Positions 43,933-55,152 are shown, counted from the stretch's first letter. The stretch is DNA of 64,000 nucleotides from Sorex araneus (GCF_027595985.1 NC_073307.1:46842094-46906093), one strand, 5' to 3'. Numbers and translations: made by a program. Notes: generated by a model from the sequence alone, not told the origin.

Positions 43933-46900
43933 GTGCGGGGAGGACGGAGCGGGGGGAGCGGGCGCCCGGCCGGGGGCAGCCGGCGGGGAGGCGGAGTCCC
44001 GGGGAGAGGGAGCTGATGGACAAGAGGGGTGCTGCACCCGCCTGACGCTCCGGGTCTGGGCACGGACGGTGCCGATGGCGCGGATGGCATATGCATGTGC
44101 CCAGGGGGGCTGCCTGGCGCGGAAAGGGGGCTCCGGACTGGACGGGGCACGGAGCTCAGGGGAAGGCCCAGGGACATTGAGCAGCCGCCGTGGATCTTGC
44201 ATTTTGCCAGTGCCAAATACGGGGCCTGGGCGATGTCTCTCAACAAAGGTTTGGTCAGGGTGCCCGTGGGACGGGCATGGTGCTCCCTCCTTCGAATGTA
44301 GAGGAAGAGAATCGGCATAACCCAGGGTAGCAGGTGCTAAAGCCCAGCGCCTGAAAAACACGGGAAGGGTCCTGCACAGCCTGGGCGGACAGGGAGCGTG
44401 GGAGTCCGTCTTAGCGAGAACAGGAGACTTGGCGAGACGAGAGTGGGCATTTTCAACAGTATCATGTTGTTTGTTTCTTTGTTTCTTTTTCTAATACTTT
44501 GTCTCTGAATAGTTCATCCGCCAAAAGTTGAAAGAATTCTTCAGGGATTCTCTGCATATCCACCACCTAGGTTCTGCCATTAAAAAAAAAAAACCAAAAA
44601 CCTGCTAACATATATTACAAATCCTTTGGCCCGGCTTACATTTTAATGTATTCAAAGTAAACTTCAAGCATGGAACACTTCCGAATACTGGATTGTGCAT
44701 GCAATTCATTAGAGTTCCATATTCATTTACCACTGCTTTCCCTCTTCACACAGTTGTCCTTTGAGGCTAGAGAGATAGTATAGCGGGTAAGGTGTTTTCT
44801 TTGCACGCAGATAACCTGGCTTGTATCCCTTGTACCCTGTGCCCTCCAGTGGTCCCTGAAGCCCACTGGGAATGATCCCTGAGCGCAGAGCCAGGAGTAA
44901 GCCCTGAGCACTGCTGGGTCTGGCCTGAAAATCAGTTTGTTTTTTTTTTCTTTTTGGGTCACACCCAGCGATGCTCAGGGGTTATTCTTGGTCTGCACTC
45001 AGGAATTACTCCTGGCAGTGCTTGGGGGACCATATGGGATGCCGAGGATCGAACCCGGGTTGGCCGAGTGCAAGGCAAATGCCCTACCCACTGTGTTATC
45101 GCTCCGGCCCCATTTTTTTTTTAATTGCCCCTTTAACTGACTCAGATATTCAAGTCCCTCATGTATGAAATTACCATTGAGGGAGCCAGAGAGATAGTAC
45201 ACGGGTTAGGGTGTTTGCCCTACACACGACAGACCCTGGTTCAAATCCTGGTACTGCCTATGGTCCCTTGAGCACTGAGCCAGGAGTCAGTCCTGAGCAG
45301 CACTGTGCTGGGAGAGAGTGAGTGCCCTGCGCCCAGGCCAGTAGGCAAGGAAGGTCCTGTGGGAGCACCCCAAGTAATTGGGGCCAGTGCAGCACTAAGG
45401 CACCTTGCCGTAAGGATTAAAACGGACTCAAGTATGCCAGAAACCAGCTTGGAGCTGAGAGCTTAGGGTTTCCGGAGCAAGGAATCCCAGGTTCCTGGTA
45501 AGAGGGGCCAGAAAAGGCCTATAAGGAAGGTGGGCTTTGAGCCAGACTTTGATGGGTGGGGAGAGTTTGGCAGGCAGAGCTAGACACTGACCTCAGGCTA
45601 AGGGCAGGGCCTCCTCCGGCCGACCGTGCCTGGCCACACTGAGCTTGTGCCCACCTCACTCCAGGGCTCTCCCGGTTGGTAGTGCCAGGCACCCCGTAGT
45701 TTTCCTACATTTCCACGCCCTGTGGCCAGCTTCTGTGCAGCCTCTCTGGTTTGGATCCACCCACAATGCCAAGGAGGAGCTTCCTGCTCTGGGTACGCTG
45801 CAAGGTCAAGTCTGTAACACTCAGTGGGGTGCTGGATCCTTTACACCGCCACAGCCCCACCTGCTGCCTCCTTCATGCTATTGTCTCTGTGCTGGAGGAG
45901 AATGTTTCTACTTCCTGCCAAAGCTGATTGTCCTGGGTCCAGATCAAAGGATTGTTTCTCTACACTGTCTGTCTGTAGCACTGTCTTACCGTTGTTCATC
46001 GATGTGCTCTAGCGGACACCGGTAACGTCTCCATTGTGAGACTTGTTGTTACTGTTTTTGGCATATCGAATACACCAGGAGTAGCTTGCCAGGCTCTGCT
46101 GTGCAGGCAAGATACTCGGTAGTTGCTGGGCTCTCGGAGAGGGGAGGAGGAATTGAACCCAGGTTGGCTGCATGCAAGGTAAACACCCTACCCGCTGTTC
46201 TATATCTCTGAATTTATGTACATATATTTGGGGGGCTTGTTTGGGGTGTCACTTGGCAGCGCTCAGGACCACTCCTGGCTCTGTGCTCAGGGGTGCCCAG
46301 GGGAAACGCTCGGGGATCCATGCTGGGGATCAAGGCAAGGGCCCAAGTTCCCAGGGGCCGGTGCTCTGGAACGAGCTAGGCCGCCCTGGCTTTTGCAGGT
46401 GGGGAAACTGAGGTAGGAAGCAGTTTTGCCTCGCCTGCCCGGAGTCCGCTCCATCCATCAGAGGACAACAGCCAGGGGACCAGGCCACAGCCACCCCACC
46501 CACGCCACCCACCCCCCGCTCTCTACACCTGTAGGCAAAATGCACTGCTTTCTACTTGGACACTGGTCATGGCTCACTGTGCGAGTGTCTGCCCACTCTG
46601 CAGGGGCGCAGGGGGACAGAACCCCCGTTGGGTTCCTCCTGAGCCCCAGCAGATCTCACCGTGGGCCAGAAAGGGGCTCTGGGTTGTGTGTGTGGAGTGC
46701 TGCGTCCTGCTCTCCGCTAGCTCTTGGGCAGCCTTCCATGTCTGTTTCTCAGTGTCTCCAGAAAATGGGTATGGCGGGGGGGAGGGGGGCTTGTCACAAA
46801 TGGAAGGGGGGAGTACTCATTGGTTTAAAAAGGCTATGGACTCCCTAGGAAGTGGTTTTTTTCTTCCAGCATGCAGCAATGAGTGAATTACAATTCTACC

Positions 46901-49900
46901 TGCTAGGCTTTGGGGGTCAAAAGGAGCTGCTCTCATTCCTTAAACCCACCCTTGGAGGGAAGCAAGCTCAGGTCTGCACCAGGTGGTAAGAAGGACCCGA
47001 GAGACTGGGGGAGGGGGTTGCCCTGAGGTGGATGGGGCGAATGCAGCTGAAATGGCACCAGGGCCGACAAAGCCAGGGAGGTGGGAGACACTGAGAGTTT
47101 TCCTGACAAAGGAGCTGCAGGCAAAAGCGCAAAAGCACATAGTCTGTGTATCCCTCACCGCAAAGATAAGACGGGCAGGACTCGTTGAGTATTGGAGCAG
47201 GGTGATGGACAGAGCTGGGGTGTCGGGTGATGGGGTGATGGACAGAGCTGGGGTGTCTCTGTCCATCAAGAAGTTCTTGATGTCTGGTATGTTTGTCCTG
47301 TAGGACAAACATACCAGACTTCTTTGGGCGGGGGGGGGGGGGGGTTGGTGAGAGGAAGGCTGTATCGGGCAGCTGTGGGGGGAGGGGGTGGGAGCCTGGG
47401 ACGTGGGTGGTCCAGTAGCCCTCATGATCTGTGGACAGGGGTTGCAAGATCTCCTCAAAACTTTTTCTGCCCTGGGAAAGGTTTTTATCAGTGTCCTGGA
47501 TGAGATACTAGCCGCATAGGAGTCAAGACGCCAAGTGAACAGGAAGGCAAGAGGCAGGATTAGAAGCCGGTTGAGATAATCTGGGAATTTGGCAAGCTAC
47601 GATTTTGTAACCAGAGTCTGGGGTCGAAAGGGACAACCTGTGTGAGAAGGAGCCACCGGCCATGGGTGCGTTTGAATCTTGGCACACACAGAGGTGCAAA
47701 CACAATTGACGTCGTAGATTTGAACCAGATCCGGGAGGGAAGGACTTTGCTTAAGGGCCGGAAAGTAAATATTGGAGGCTTTGCGGCCATACTGGCTGTC
47801 GCAGTTGCTCTGCTACACAAAGCTTGAATAAACTGAGAAAGAAAAAAAAAAAAAACTGGTGTGGCTAATAAAGCTTGGTTTGCAAAACTAGCCATCCGCC
47901 TCGATCTGGCCCAAACTGGATAAGGAGTAGTTCCAGCAATCATCTACCTCACCACAGTGATTAGGGAAAAGCTTTGCACCAATTCATAGTGAAATAAAAG
48001 TAGAGGCAACGTGAGGACCAGGGAGCTGGCCTGGGGGTCAGGGTGCATGTGTGACCCCCTGGTTGGATTTCCAGAACAGTGGCTCACCCTGTCAGGTGGA
48101 ACTCTGGTGGCTCCCAGGCTGCGCCAGGGTAGCCCTTAGCAGACCCCAGACGACAGTGCTCGTGTATTGAACTGTGCAACCTGGTGGGCCAAGTGTCACC
48201 ACGAAAGGCTCCCAAAGCGGGAGAGAGACCAGTTCAATCAAACTGAGTTCATTCTTTTTTTTTTTTTTTTTTTCCTTTTTGGGTCACACCTGGCAATGCA
48301 CAGGGGTTACTCCTGGCTCTGCACTCTCTACTCTGGCGGTGCTCAGGGGACCATATGGGATGCTGGGAATCGAACCCAGCCGCGTGCAAGGCCAACGCCC
48401 TACCCACTGTGCTATTGCTCCAGCCCCGAAACCAAGTTCATTCTTCCATAGCGTCCTGAATCCCGAAGTTCTTTCTCTTGTGCCTCTAACATGGTTTTTG
48501 TGAAAAAGTGGCTCGCAGGAGGTGGCACTTCCCGGGCGGGTCTTTGCTCCTGGTTAACAGATACACTGAATGCGGACGTTCCACGTGGGAGCCCGCGCGG
48601 AGGGGTCCCTGGTGCCCGCTCTCATGTGTCCTCTGCTCTCTCCCTGCTGTCAGCTGTCGTCGGCGCCGGCATCGGGGGCTCTGCCGTGGCCCATTTCCTC
48701 CAGCAGCATTTTGGCCCCCGAGTGCAGATCGATGTGTACGAGAAGGGGACGGTGGGCGGCCGCCTGGCCACCATCTCCGTCAACAAACAGCACTACGAGA
48801 GCGGGGCCGCCTCCTTCCACGCCCTCAGCCTGCACACGCAGAACTTCGTCAAGCTGCTGGGTGAGTGCCGTGGGCGGGGCCAGCCCCGCCGCCCCAGGTG
48901 GACTGCAGCCAGCAGGCCCATCCCAGGCTCCCCCGTGGTCGAGGCCGGAAGGTCACGGAGCCCCATCTCCCTCATTTTACAGATGGAGCAGCTGAGACCA
49001 GAGAGGGGAAGGAACTTGCCTGAGGTCACACAGTGAGTTAGTAGCAGAGTCCGCGTTAGAACTCAGGGATTTTTGCTTGTTTGTTTTAGTTGTTTTTGTT
49101 TTTTGTTTTTTTCCTTGGCTTTTGGGCCACACCTGGCGGTGCTCAGGGCTTATTCCTGGCTCTGCGCTTCAGGGCTAACTCCTGGCAGTGCTCAGGGACC
49201 ATATGAAGTACCAGGGTCAGCCATGTACAGCATAAGTGCCTACTGGCTGTACTCTAGCTCTGACCCGAGAACAGAGGTTTGACTCCCAGACCAGTCTGCT
49301 TCTTCGTGGCCAGGGTCACGGTGGCACCCACAGGTCACATGCCTGCCAGGTCCTTGCCCTGGCCGAGGTGCTGTTCAGGCATTACCTCGGTTCCTTCCTA
49401 CCAGCCTCCCAGATGGCTGTGTGCTCTCCTGGGGAAACTGAGGCGCAGAAGCTGCAGTATACCTGAGCTGAGGCCACAAGCCAGGGAGCTGGGATTTAGT
49501 TCCGGCAGAATCTCTCGGCACCAGATAACCCCTCGGAAGTGTTCCTGACGCTGGTGGCCAAGTGTCCCCATGAGGGCATGGGGCACGCCCCAGCTGCCCG
49601 CCCAAAGGTGCCGGAGGGGAAATCCTTTCTGTCTTGTGGCTTCCTAGTAGTCGGGCAGCCAGAATGAGCAAGTCCTGTGTGGAGCACAGCCTCAGGACTC
49701 GGAGGTGCAGGAGCTGACGGGGCGCAGTGGGGGGCAGAGGAGGAAGCGACCACCCTTGTCCCGACACCTCTGGAGGGGTGCTGCAGGCGGAGAGAGCCTG
49801 GCCGCTCTAGGGAAGCTCAGTGACCCAGGAGGGGAAGAAGCCCAGAGCGGTGTCTCTGGACAGGCCCTTAATCCCTCGGCCATCAGCCCCACGCCTGGAA

Positions 49901-52900
49901 CAGGGTTTTCCACCTGCTCCGTCCCGAGCTGGGCTCCGAGAAGATGACTTGAGATGCACAAGTCCCGGCCCTTGGGGTTGTCCGGAGCTGTGCCCGGGAG
50001 CTAGTGAGGGGGGTGGGAGCTGGGGCGGGGGATGTCTCAGCTCAAGGTAAGCCCTGGGCGTGCCGGCCTCTAGACATTCCTGGGTGACCTCTGAATTGCC
50101 CTCACAGGGCCTGAGGAGGTCCCCACCGGATAATCAGAAAAGTGACGCGCTTTGCGTTTTGTCTGGTGACCAAGGCCGGCCCTGCCCCTGTTCATAGCGC
50201 GGAGGGATGGGGGAAGGGTGTTCCTTAAGTGAGCTGCCCACGGACCTCCCTGTGGAGGGCGTAGGTCTCGGCCTCAGGCGCTGCCTGGCCTCCTGAGGGC
50301 CCCCCTTGTCTCCTCAGGGCTGAGGCACCGGCGGGAGGTGGTGGGCAGGAGCGCCATCTTCGGCGGGGAGCAGTTCGTGCTGGAGGAGACCGACTGGTAC
50401 CTGCTGAACCTTTTCCGCCTCTGGTGGCACTACGGCATCAGCTTCCTGCGGCTGCAGATGTGGGTGGAGGAGGTCATGGAGAAGTTCATGAGGTAGGGCT
50501 GGCGGGGCCGGGCAGGGAGGGGGACAGGAACCCGCAGGACGAAGCGTGGCGGAAGGGGACAGCACCTCAGTAACCTGGTCCATGACAGCATGACTTGTCA
50601 GTCACCAAGTCAGTCACCTGCAAGGCCCACCCAGGGATAGGAGTGATGCGGCAAGTGGGGCGGGTGGTAGAGGAGAGGGAGCCAGGGCAAGAGCCAGACC
50701 CGTCTAAAGTGGACGGTCAGGGGGCTGGAGCAATAGCACAGCGGGTAGGGCGTTTGCCTTGCACACGGCCGACCCGGGTTCGATCCCCAGCATCCCATAT
50801 GCACCCCACTTCCTCACATTGTCACCATTTCTGGGGTGCTGACCCCAGGTCACTAGGACCCCCCCCCCGGGGATTGAGCGCCTGCTGTTCCACCCGTACA
50901 GAGGCTTTGGCTGGCTCCAGATGGGCCGTGTGGACCTTCTGCCTCTTGCTGGGTCCGGGCTGCTCCCTAGTGAGGCTCTCGATGGCATTCCTCCCCCGGA
51001 TACACTCCCGGCGCTCCCCCCACCCCTGCTGAGTTCACGTCCTACCCCCCTTCTTTCTTGTCTTCCTCCCTCATCAGTTTTGTTCAAACCTACACTGTCA
51101 CCTGCATCCTCCGTTTTCTGGGAGACGGTGACCACTCGGCAGCCCGAGTCTCCTCGGAAGGTGACAATCCACATTTCTCACTGCTGCCTAGACACCTCCA
51201 GCTGGGTGTCCTCTGGGACAGCCAGGCTCCACACGTCTGCACAGCCACCCGGCAGCGGCAGCCTGGCAGAGGGTGGAAGAGCCGAGGCTGCGGGAAGGGT
51301 GCCTGGCTGTGCAGCTGCCTGAGAGGGCCGGTCTGCGAGGGGCAGTGCCGTCCATGGTGACGGCAGGGCCTCCAGGGGGCAGTCTAGCGGGATGGGGGAG
51401 GGTGGGAAGCCCACCCGTGGCAGGTGACCCACACCGAGGCTCTGCCCGCCTGTCCCCCAGGATCTATAAGTACCAGGCCCACGGCTACGCCTTCTCGGGC
51501 GTGGAGGAGCTGCTCCACTCGCTGGGGGAGTCCTTCGTCAACATGACCCAGCGCTCCGTGGCCGAGTCCCTGCTCCAGGTGGGCGTCACGCAGCGCTTCA
51601 TCGACGACGTGGTCTCGGCCGTCCTGCGGGCCAGCTACGGCCAGTCAGCAGCGATGCCCGCCTTCGCCGGTGAGCCTCACCTGGCCCGTGCCTCTGGCCC
51701 TGGCCTGCCAAGCTGGCAGGAAAAGGGAGTCGCCCCCCTCCCAATGGGGGAGGGAGGCCCAGTCTCTGTCCTGTCTGAGCAGACTGGCCTCAGGGACAGC
51801 CACACAGGCAGGTGGCCACATGCACCCATCCCACCCCAGCACAGCCCACATGATGGTCCCACCGGCTCTAGCCAGGAGAGGGGTCTTACACACCCTTTCC
51901 ACAGACAGTGCCACTTGAGTGGACTGTGGACCTGATGGCGTCCGCGACCTCCCTCCCTCGGACCCATCCGAGGGCCTCTTCCCCACTCACACTCTGTGCA
52001 TCTTCAGTCTCAGGCCTGCACGTCCCAGGTGCAGTGCCAGCTTCCCCAATCTAGAGCCGCAACTCCTGATCTAGAACCACAGGTCCCAGGCTAGGACCAA
52101 AGCTCCTGATCTAGGACCACGGCTCCTGATCTAAGACCACAGCTCCCAATCTAGAGCTGCGGCTCCTGATCTAGAACCACAGGTCCCAGGCTAGGACCAA
52201 AGCTCCTGATCTAGAGCTGCTGCTCCTGTTTCAGCCGCCACCTGTTGGGGGGCTCATAGGTGCCTCCAGCTCTTCCTCATCTGGGCACTTCCCAGGTGGT
52301 CCCTCACTCCCAACAGGAAGTCATCCTTCCGCTTGCCCCCGCCCAAGCCTTCGTGTTCTTCCTCGTGTTTTAACCTGCGTCACTGCCTGCACCCACTCAG
52401 GTTGCTGGCTTCCCCCCAGCTGCTGCTCCCTGGCCGGCCTCCCCAGCGTCCTTCGGGCCTCCGAGAGTCTCCTTCCCGCCCCCGTCAGGCCCTTCTCAAA
52501 ACCTGATGCCTTTAAATGAGATCCCGCCGGGCTGGTGTGTCGGACTCTCAGGGGCCGCCCTCCCCTCCCGCATGCTGGCTGCAGCCCTGTCCCAGTCCCC
52601 TTCTGGCCCTTGTCTGCAGGCCCCCTCAACCCCCCCCCCCCCCGCCCCACGGCCTGGAACATCCTCCCCAGGCCGGTGCAGCCACACAGCAGGGGGGAGG
52701 CCTTGGGAAGACGGGGCTGGACACCGTCAGCTCACCAGCCGCCCTCTCTGCTCTGCCCAGGAGCCATGTCTCTAGCCGGGGCCCAAGGCAGCCTGTGGTC
52801 CGTGGAAGGCGGCAACAAACTGGTTTGTTCCGGCCTGCTGAGGCTTACCAAGGCCAAGGTGATCCATGCCAGAGTGACCTCGGTGACCCTGCAGAGTTCC

Positions 52901-53918
52901 GGTGAGTGAGCCCCGCCCTCCGAGGCTTTCGGCCCTCTGCCAGGCCGGCTGGAGGCCTCCAGAAGTCCGTGGGAGGCCCTGCACCGGCCGCCCACACCAG
53001 GGGGCACTGTTGTCCACTGAAATGTCAGTGCCAAGCCGCTGAAATGGCAGCCCGCACTCAGGGCCTCAGTCCTGGCAGCACTCCCACCCGCCCCCGCCCT
53101 GGGCCTGTGGGGGTGGGCCGCAGAGCCAGAGCACAGGCCCCCAGCCCTGGGCCTGGAGTCCACCAGAGCCAGCAGAAGTGCTCTGGCCGACAGAGCCCCC
53201 CGGGGCCCCTCCAGGTGGGGGCTGCAGGGGCAAGTCACGCTCTTCTCTCCCCCCAGAAGGGAAGGCCTTGTACCAGGTAGAGTATGAGAGCGAGGAGGGC
53301 AGAGGCGCCGACGTGTACGACATCGTGGTCATCGCCACCCCCCTGCCCCTGACCAATGGCAGCGACTCCCTCTCCTTCCACGGCTTCCACCCACCCCTGC
53401 ACGTCGCCCAGGGCCCCTTCCAGCCCACCGTCGTCTCCCTGGTCCACGGCTACCTCAACTCTTCCTACTTCGGTTTCCCCGACCCCAAGCTCTTCCCCTT
53501 CGCCAGCATCCTCACCACCGACTTCCCCAACTTCTTCTGCGTGCTGGACAACATATGTCCGGTCAACGTGTCGGCCAGCTTCCGGCGCAAGCAGCCGCAG
53601 GAGGCCGCCGTCTGGCGCGTGCAGTCCCCCAAGCCCCTGTCGCGGAGCCAGCTCAAGACCCTTTTCCGTTCCTACTACTCCGTGCAGACGGCCGAGTGGC
53701 AGGCGCACCCCCGCTACGGCTCCTCCCCGGCCCTCCCGCGCTTCCAGCTCCACGACCAGCTCTTCTACCTCAACGCCCTGGAGTGGGCAGCCAGCTCCGT
53801 GGAGGTGATGGCCGTCGCGGCCAAGAACGTGGCCCTGCTGGCCTTCAACCACTGGTACCAGGACCTGGACAAGATTGACCAGAAGGACTTGATGCACAAA
53901 GTCAAGACTGAGCTGTGA
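43845..53918 (+). CDS. PCYOX1L: PCYOX1L, prenylcysteine oxidase 1-like (complete)
   Basis: A secreted or lysosome-related flavoprotein of the prenylcysteine lyase family; its relative PCYOX1 oxidises prenylcysteine using FAD. The exact reaction of PCYOX1L is not settled. The six exons are 43845-43932, 48654-48860, 50318-50492, 51461-51669, 52761-52901 and 53257-53918, all GT-AG and in frame. The product has 493 residues, against about 494 in human. Residues 1-~22 form a Leu/Ala-rich signal peptide. An FAD Rossmann motif, VVGAGIGGSAVAHFL, spans ~31-45 and is followed by IDVYEKGTVGGRLA. Possible N-glycosylation sites are FVNMTQ, NGSD, LNSSYF and NVSAS. The C-terminus is KVKTEL. No break or missing key residue is seen. 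IL17B lies tail to tail downstream. Confidence 0.96.
44300..44762. other. PCYOX1L intron 1, unique part
   Basis: No feature recognised. Confidence 0.4.
44763..44929 (+). repeat. SINE type A, sense, diverged
   Basis: gaggctagagagatagtata and gagcgcagagccaggagtaa. Confidence 0.82.
44940..45111 (-). repeat. SINE type A, antisense
   Basis: Poly(T), gggtcacacccagcgatgct, head ending ttatcgctccggcccc. Back to back with the preceding sense copy. Confidence 0.92.
45182..45313 (+). repeat. SINE type A, sense, diverged
   Basis: gagccagagagatagtacac and gagcactgagccaggagtca. Confidence 0.8.
45314..45975. other. PCYOX1L intron 1, unique part
   Basis: No repeat or coding signal recognised. Confidence 0.4.
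45976..46208 (-). repeat. SINE type B, antisense
   Basis: gtagcactgtcttaccgttg, tttttggcatatcgaataca and the head at the right end. Confidence 0.88.
46232..46348 (-). repeat. Diverged SINE type A, antisense
   Basis: tttggggtgtcacttggcag and ctctgtgctcaggggtgccc. Confidence 0.65.
46349..47200. other. PCYOX1L intron 1, unique part
   Basis: GC-rich; no gene signal accepted. Confidence 0.4.
47203..47319. repeat. Three adjacent hairpins plus a short tandem repeat
   Basis: tgatggacagag occurs at 47203-47214 and 47236-47247; its reverse complement is at 47257-47268. Next comes catcaagaa-g-ttcttgatg (47264-47282). Last is a perfect 18-bp palindrome arm gtctggtatgtttgtcct (47282-47299) with a 2-nt loop and its complement at 47302-47319. 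A run of G follows at 47331-47344. Confidence 0.9.
47600..47870 (+). pseudogene. Possible unidentified retrocopy
   Basis: A stretch ending in a hydrophobic reading frame (VNIGGFAAILAVAVALLHKA then stop) is followed at once by AATAAA (47826) and a 14-nt poly(A), the layout of a reverse-transcribed mRNA. I cannot name the parent gene. It could also be a retroviral remnant, since a second AATAAAGCTT lies at 47867. Confidence 0.35.
48256..48426 (-). repeat. SINE type A, antisense
   Basis: Long poly(T), gggtcacacctggcaatgc, head ending ctattgctccagcccc; the target aagttcattctt lies on the right and gagttcattctt on the left. Confidence 0.92.
48654..48860 (+). CDS. PCYOX1L: PCYOX1L exon 2 (FAD-binding motif)
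   Basis: The acceptor ctgtcag ends at 48653 and the donor gtgagt starts at 48861. Encodes VVGAGIGGSAVAHFLQQHFG and the EKGTVGGRLATISVNKQ segment. Confidence 0.96.
49096..49264 (-). repeat. Diverged SINE type A, antisense
   Basis: ggcttttgggccacacctgg through ctgtactctagctctgacc. Confidence 0.8.
49265..50317. other. PCYOX1L intron 2, unique sequence
   Basis: GC-rich unique DNA. Nothing else seen. Confidence 0.4.
50318..50492 (+). CDS. PCYOX1L: PCYOX1L exon 3
   Basis: The acceptor tcctcag ends at 50317 and the donor gtaggg starts at 50493. Encodes LRHRREVVGRSAIFGGEQ and ETDWYLLNLFRLWWHYGISF. Confidence 0.96.
50721..50802 (+). repeat. SINE type A head, truncated
   Basis: Head plus body up to cagcatcccatatg, then cut. 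The 3' half and A-tail are missing. Confidence 0.88.
50803..51460. other. PCYOX1L intron 3, unique sequence
   Basis: No feature recognised. Confidence 0.4.
51461..51669 (+). CDS. PCYOX1L: PCYOX1L exon 4
   Basis: The acceptor cccccag ends at 51460 and the donor gtgagc starts at 51670. Encodes IYKYQAHGYAFSGVEELLHS through RASYGQSAAMPAFA, with an N-glycosylation motif NMT. Confidence 0.96.
52054..52230. repeat. Minisatellite, ~21-bp units (gctcctgatctagagc type)
   Basis: Eight or so units alternate between ctcctgatctaga/gacca and caggtcccaggctaggacc. The block gaaccacaggtcccaggcta occurs twice ~105 bp apart, so there is a higher-order repeat. Lies in PCYOX1L intron 4. Confidence 0.85.
52761..52901 (+). 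CDS. PCYOX1L: PCYOX1L exon 5
   Basis: The acceptor ctgcccag ends at 52760 and the donor gtgagt starts at 52902. Encodes AMSLAGAQGSLWSVEGGNKL and CSGLLRLTKAKVIHARV. Confidence 0.96.
53257..53918 (+). CDS. PCYOX1L: PCYOX1L exon 6 (C-terminal half and stop)
   Basis: The acceptor ccccccag ends at 53256 and the stop TGA is at 53916-53918. Encodes 219 residues including YDIVVIATPLPL, VSLVHGYLNSSYFGFPDPK and LEWAASSVEVMAVAAKNVAL. Confidence 0.97.
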
Positions 53919-54185
53919 GGGCCTCTGAGAGCTGGACGCCTTTCCCTCCCCCGGGTCACTGCCCGCCCCGGCCACCAACGGGCAGGCTGCCCGTGCCCAC
54001 CCGGCCTCGGGCCCCTCGTGGCAGGGCACCCCCACTTCAGGCGGCCTCTGTGCCTCCGTCTTAAGGATCCTTGGCAGTATACACTTCTCTCTGAGAAGGA
54101 TAGCAAGAGAAAGGGAGCACAAACCAGTGTGTTCATTTTATTTATTTTCTTTTTTAAAAGAAGAAATAAAAATACACCTCAAGCT
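53919..54185 (+). other. PCYOX1L: PCYOX1L 3' UTR
   Basis: Short 3' UTR with AATAAA at 54165-54170. Confidence 0.75.
54165..54170 (+). promoter_or_regulatory. PCYOX1L: PCYOX1L poly(A) signal
   Basis: AATAAA 247 nt after the stop. Confidence 0.75.
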
Positions 54186-54228
54186 GTTTCTGGCTTGCTT
54201 TTCTATTTTTCATTTTATTTTTAAATTT

Positions 54229-54394
54229 TGGGGCCGTGCTTGGCAATGCCTGGGAGCTATACCAGGCTCCGTGCTCAGGGGTGACTCCGGGCAGTGCTGA
54301 GGGTGGGGCCAGGGATTTGAACCAGGGTGTGTTGGCGGGGGTAGCGGGGGGCAGGATGAGAGGCCTTAATCCCTGTTCTCTCTCTCCAGCCCCA
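54229..54394 (-). repeat. Diverged SINE type A, antisense
   Basis: ttggggccgtgcttggcaat through ctctctccagcccc, directly after PCYOX1L. Confidence 0.8.
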
Positions 54395-54839
54395 AAGCTT
54401 GCTGTTCTAACTTACCCGAGAAGGGGACCCGAGGCAGAGAGAGCTGAATGTGATGTCTCATTTCTCACAGCCTACTCCCAAGGTGGGACACATTTAGACC
54501 TGGGTGGTGACAGCCAGATAAGTCAAAGGGGAGACCGAGGACCATGAGCGAGACTATTAGCACATCCTCAGCCCTCTCCAGCACTGCCCCGGTGCCAGGA
54601 CGGACTGGCCTCCATGGAGGAAGGGGAGAGATGGCCTACAGCCCAGAGTGGTGAGACACGCATGACCCATGTCGTGAGACATGTACATCCCACTCGAGCA
54701 CGGGGGACCAGGAGAAAGCTGACAGGTGACAATTATCATGACGCTCCCTGCAGGATCCGTCCCAGGGCCAGCCAGCTCTTCTCTGCGGAAGCCCCAGAAA
54801 GAGGTGAGACCCCAGTGAGGGCTAAAGAGAACAGCGGAT

Positions 54840-55102
54840 GATCCCCAACACCACCTAGGGCCCCCAGCCCCACAAGGAGTGACCCCGAAGTGCAGAGCCA
54901 GACATAACCCCTGAGCATTGCCAGGCGTGGCCCCCAAACAGCGTGGCCAGCCTCTAACGAGGAGCTGCCCCTCCAGGGACCCTGGTGAGCTCAGAGCAGA
55001 ATTTTAGTGTGGGGTCATCAAACTCGAGTGCAATCCTGGGGTAAAATGCCCTCCCGGGAGGCGGTGACCCTTATCAACGACGTTGAGCTGTTTTATAGTG
55101 TG
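54840..55102. repeat. Inverted duplication, left arm
   Basis: Matches the reverse complement of 57236-57498 at ~96% (about ten differences by eye over 263 bp). It contains the 3' half of a SINE (cctgagcattgccaggcgtg) and unique DNA (gagctcagagcagaatttta). Confidence 0.9.
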
Positions 55103-55152
55103 CAAGGGTATCTGGACGTTGAGCTGTTTTATAGTGTGCAAGGGTATCTGGG
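55081..55152. repeat. 36-bp tandem duplication
   Basis: The unit starting cgttgagctgttttatagtg occurs at 55081 and 55117, identical except for the last base. It starts in the left arm of the inverted duplication; the right arm has a single copy. Confidence 0.95.

Larger units (their letters stand above)
43560..44250. promoter_or_regulatory. PCYOX1L: PCYOX1L CpG-island promoter
   Basis: CpG-dense from ~43560 through exon 1 into intron 1, with GC boxes (ggggcgggcc). No TATA box seen. Confidence 0.8.

Noticed and set aside
43521-44361. Two overlapping ~260-codon minus-strand frames
   Set aside because: They lie in the PCYOX1L CpG island, where stops are rare by composition. Pro/Arg/Ala-rich with no domain; PCYOX1L exon 1 explains the region.
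52054-52230. CRISPR-like array
   Set aside because: Eukaryotic context and tandem units without unique spacers; it is a minisatellite.
53235-54122. 295-codon open frame on the minus strand
   Set aside because: It lies antisense to PCYOX1L exon 6, whose GC-rich third positions keep that frame open. No recognisable protein.
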